Part shown: positions 62,541-64,000 of the stretch, in pieces
Layout of the letters: each line of letters starts with the position of its first letter
Position numbering within the stretch: the stretch's first letter is position 1
Origin: Actinomycetospora corticicola
GTDB taxonomy: Bacteria > Actinomycetota > Actinomycetes > Mycobacteriales > Pseudonocardiaceae
Length of the DNA: 64,000 nt
Reading direction: 5' to 3'
Assembly (NCBI RefSeq): GCF_013409505.1
Contig: NZ_JACCBN010000001.1
Coordinates: forward strand, 5,952,001-6,016,000
Translations under genes and position numbers: made by a program
Notes under the pieces: generated by a model
The model's input: the letters and a program-made list of their open reading frames with translations, nothing else
Told to the model about the DNA's origin: nothing
The model's database searches: none

Positions 62541-63916
62541 CCCGACGGATCACGCTGTCCGGGCACACCTACGAGTTCGCCGACCTGAAGGCACTGCTCG
62601 CCGCGGCCACCCCGGAGCGCTCCGGGGACGCGCTCGCCGGGGTCGCGGCCGCCTCGGAGCAGGAGCGGGTCGCGGCCCAGTGGCTGCTCGCCGACCTGCC
62701 GCTGACCACGTTCCTCGACGAGCAGGTCGTGCCCTACGAGGACGACGAGGTCACGCGGCTCATCGTCGACTCCCACGACGCGGCGGCCTTCGCGCCGGTG
62801 GCGGCGATGACCGTCGGCGAGTTCCGCGAGCACCTCCTGCGCCCGGAGACCGACACGGTCGCCCTGCGCGACGGGCTCACCCCCGAGATGGTCGCCGCCA
62901 CGAGCAAGCTGTGCCGGGTCCAGGACCTCGTCTCGGTCGCGCGGCGCACGCCCGTCGTCACGGCGTTCCGCTCGACCATCGGGCGGCCGGGCACGCTCGC
63001 CACGCGCCTGCAGCCCAACGACCCCACCGACGACCCGCTCGGCGTCAGCGCCGCGATCGTCGACGGCCTGCTGCACGGCTGCGGGGACGCCGTCATCGGC
63101 ATCAACCCCGCCACCGACTCCCCACGGCGCACCATCGACCTGCTGGGACTCATCGACGACGTCCGGCAGCGCTACGACATCCCGACCCAGAGCTGCGTGC
63201 TCGCCCACGTCACGACCACGCTGCAGATCCTCGAGCGCGGGGCGCCGGTCGACCTGGTGTTCCAGTCGATCGCGGGCACCGAGGCCGCCAACGACGGGTT
63301 CGGCGTGACGCTGGACCTCCTCCGCCAGGCCCACGAGGGCGCCCTCGCGCTCGGGCGCGGCACCGTCGGGACGCAGTGCATGTACTTCGAGACGGGGCAG
63401 GGGTCCGCGCTGTCGGCCGACGCGCACCACGGCGTCGACCAGCAGACCCTCGAGGCGCGGGCCTACGCGGTGGCGCACGCCTTCGACCCGTTGCTGGTCA
63501 ACACCGTCGTCGGGTTCATCGGCCCCGAGTACCTCTTCGACGGCAAGCAGATCATCCGGGCCGGGCTCGAGGACCACTTCTGCGGCAAGCTGCTGGGCCT
63601 GCCGATGGGTGTCGACGTCTGCTACACCAACCACGCCGAGGCCGACGCGGACGACACCGACGTCCTGCTCACCCTGCTCGGCGCCGCCGGCTGCCCGTTC
63701 GTCATCTGCGTGCCGGGCGGCGACGACGTGATGCTGCACTACCAGTCGTTGTCCTTCCACGACGCGCTCTACGCGCGCCAGACCCTCGGCCTGCGGCCGG
63801 CGCCCGAGTTCGCCGACTGGCTCGCGCGGATGGACATGATCACCGACGACGGGCGCGTCCGGGACCTGCCCGCGGACGCGTCGAGCCTGCGCGCGCTGAC
63901 GGCGGGTGTGCGGTGA
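62537..63916 (+). CDS. eutB: Ethanolamine ammonia-lyase large subunit
   Basis: 459 aa from GTG 62537. Recognisable EutB stretches are LTPEMVAATSKLCRVQDLV, RLQPNDPTDDPLGVSAAIVD, GCGDAVIGINPATDS, GTVGTQCMYFETGQGSALSA and MGVDVCYTNHAEADADD. With EutC it cleaves ethanolamine to acetaldehyde and ammonia using adenosylcobalamin. No microcompartment shell gene is visible in the part of the operon shown. Confidence 0.96.
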   Translation: MTRRITLSGHTYEFADLKALLAAATPERSGDALAGVAAASEQERVAAQWLLADLPLTTFLDEQVVPYEDDEVTRLIVDSHDAAAFAPVAAMTVGEFREHLLRPETDTVALRDGLTPEMVAATSKLCRVQDLVSVARRTPVVTAFRSTIGRPGTLATRLQPNDPTDDPLGVSAAIVDGLLHGCGDAVIGINPATDSPRRTIDLLGLIDDVRQRYDIPTQSCVLAHVTTTLQILERGAPVDLVFQSIAGTEAANDGFGVTLDLLRQAHEGALALGRGTVGTQCMYFETGQGSALSADAHHGVDQQTLEARAYAVAHAFDPLLVNTVVGFIGPEYLFDGKQIIRAGLEDHFCGKLLGLPMGVDVCYTNHAEADADDTDVLLTLLGAAGCPFVICVPGGDDVMLHYQSLSFHDALYARQTLGLRPAPEFADWLARMDMITDDGRVRDLPADASSLRALTAGVR

Positions 63917-64000
63917 GCATTGACCCGCTCGACGCCCTCCGGCACGCGACCCGCGCCCGCGTGGCGCTCGGGCGGGCGGGCGACGCCATGCCGACCGGAC
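63913..64000 (+). CDS. eutC: Ethanolamine ammonia-lyase small subunit (N-terminal part)
   Basis: GTG 63913 overlaps the eutB stop (GTGA). The 29 residues in the window include LRHATRARVALGRAGDAMPT, matching the EutC N-terminus (TxARIALGRAGxxxPT). The gene runs off the window edge. Confidence 0.9.
   Translation, partial: MSIDPLDALRHATRARVALGRAGDAMPTG

Overview
The window is very GC-rich, densely coded DNA with many GTG starts and stop/start overlaps (ATGA, GTGA). It encodes a mycothione reductase, a maleylpyruvate-isomerase-family (mycothiol-type) protein, an AtsA/AtsD-like sulfatase and many TetR and acyl-CoA genes. This points to a mycothiol-making actinomycete; Pseudonocardiaceae or a relative is my inference. 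I saw no rRNA, tRNA, CRISPR array, prophage or insertion sequence.

Layout. 0-3.5 kb: accessory genes, including a DUF559 nuclease-like gene flanked by two copies of a 67-bp repeat, a VOC protein and an F420/FMN luciferase-like oxidoreductase. 3.5-12 kb: a benzoate 1,2-dioxygenase operon, benA-benB-[benC+FCD+benD fused in one 933-codon gene], a LuxR-type ATPase regulator, a maleylpyruvate-isomerase-family gene and a TRIC-like membrane protein. A decayed IclR regulator lies just upstream. 12.7-30.9 kb: mixed metabolism and regulation (NADAR, TetR, cupin, MerR/SulP, CHASE3 protein, mycothione reductase, dienoyl-CoA reductase, FMN reductase, LysR, formylglycine-generating enzyme facing a sulfatase, MarR/quinone oxidoreductase, GAF-SpoIIE phosphatase). 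Three convergent gene pairs here share an unusual palindromic terminator with a fixed 14-nt tail.

30.9-55.4 kb is a large CoA-dependent catabolic island: three acyl-CoA dehydrogenases, three crotonases (one fused to a SnoaL-like domain), two thiolases, MaoC hydratase, three SDRs, a P450, a two-subunit Rieske oxygenase with a coupled 80-aa protein, two acyl-CoA ligases, a CaiB-type CoA-transferase/racemase, a luciferase-like oxidase, a phytoene-desaturase-like flavoprotein and two paralogous TetR regulators. Its promoters share the palindrome TTCTAATC-NN-GATTAGAA (six clear copies and one weak), which suggests a single TetR regulon. The substrate is not evident; the gene mix resembles side-chain or ring catabolism of an alicyclic, steroid-like or aromatic acid. 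A GH12 glycoside hydrolase sits inside the island.

55.6-60.7 kb: small membrane proteins, an adenylation-carrier-membrane fusion protein that overlaps a convergent NodA/AAC(2')-like acyltransferase, and a GntR/UTRA regulator. 60.7-64 kb: a 27-bp perfect hairpin, then an ethanolamine operon (permease, eutB, start of eutC) cut by the window edge.
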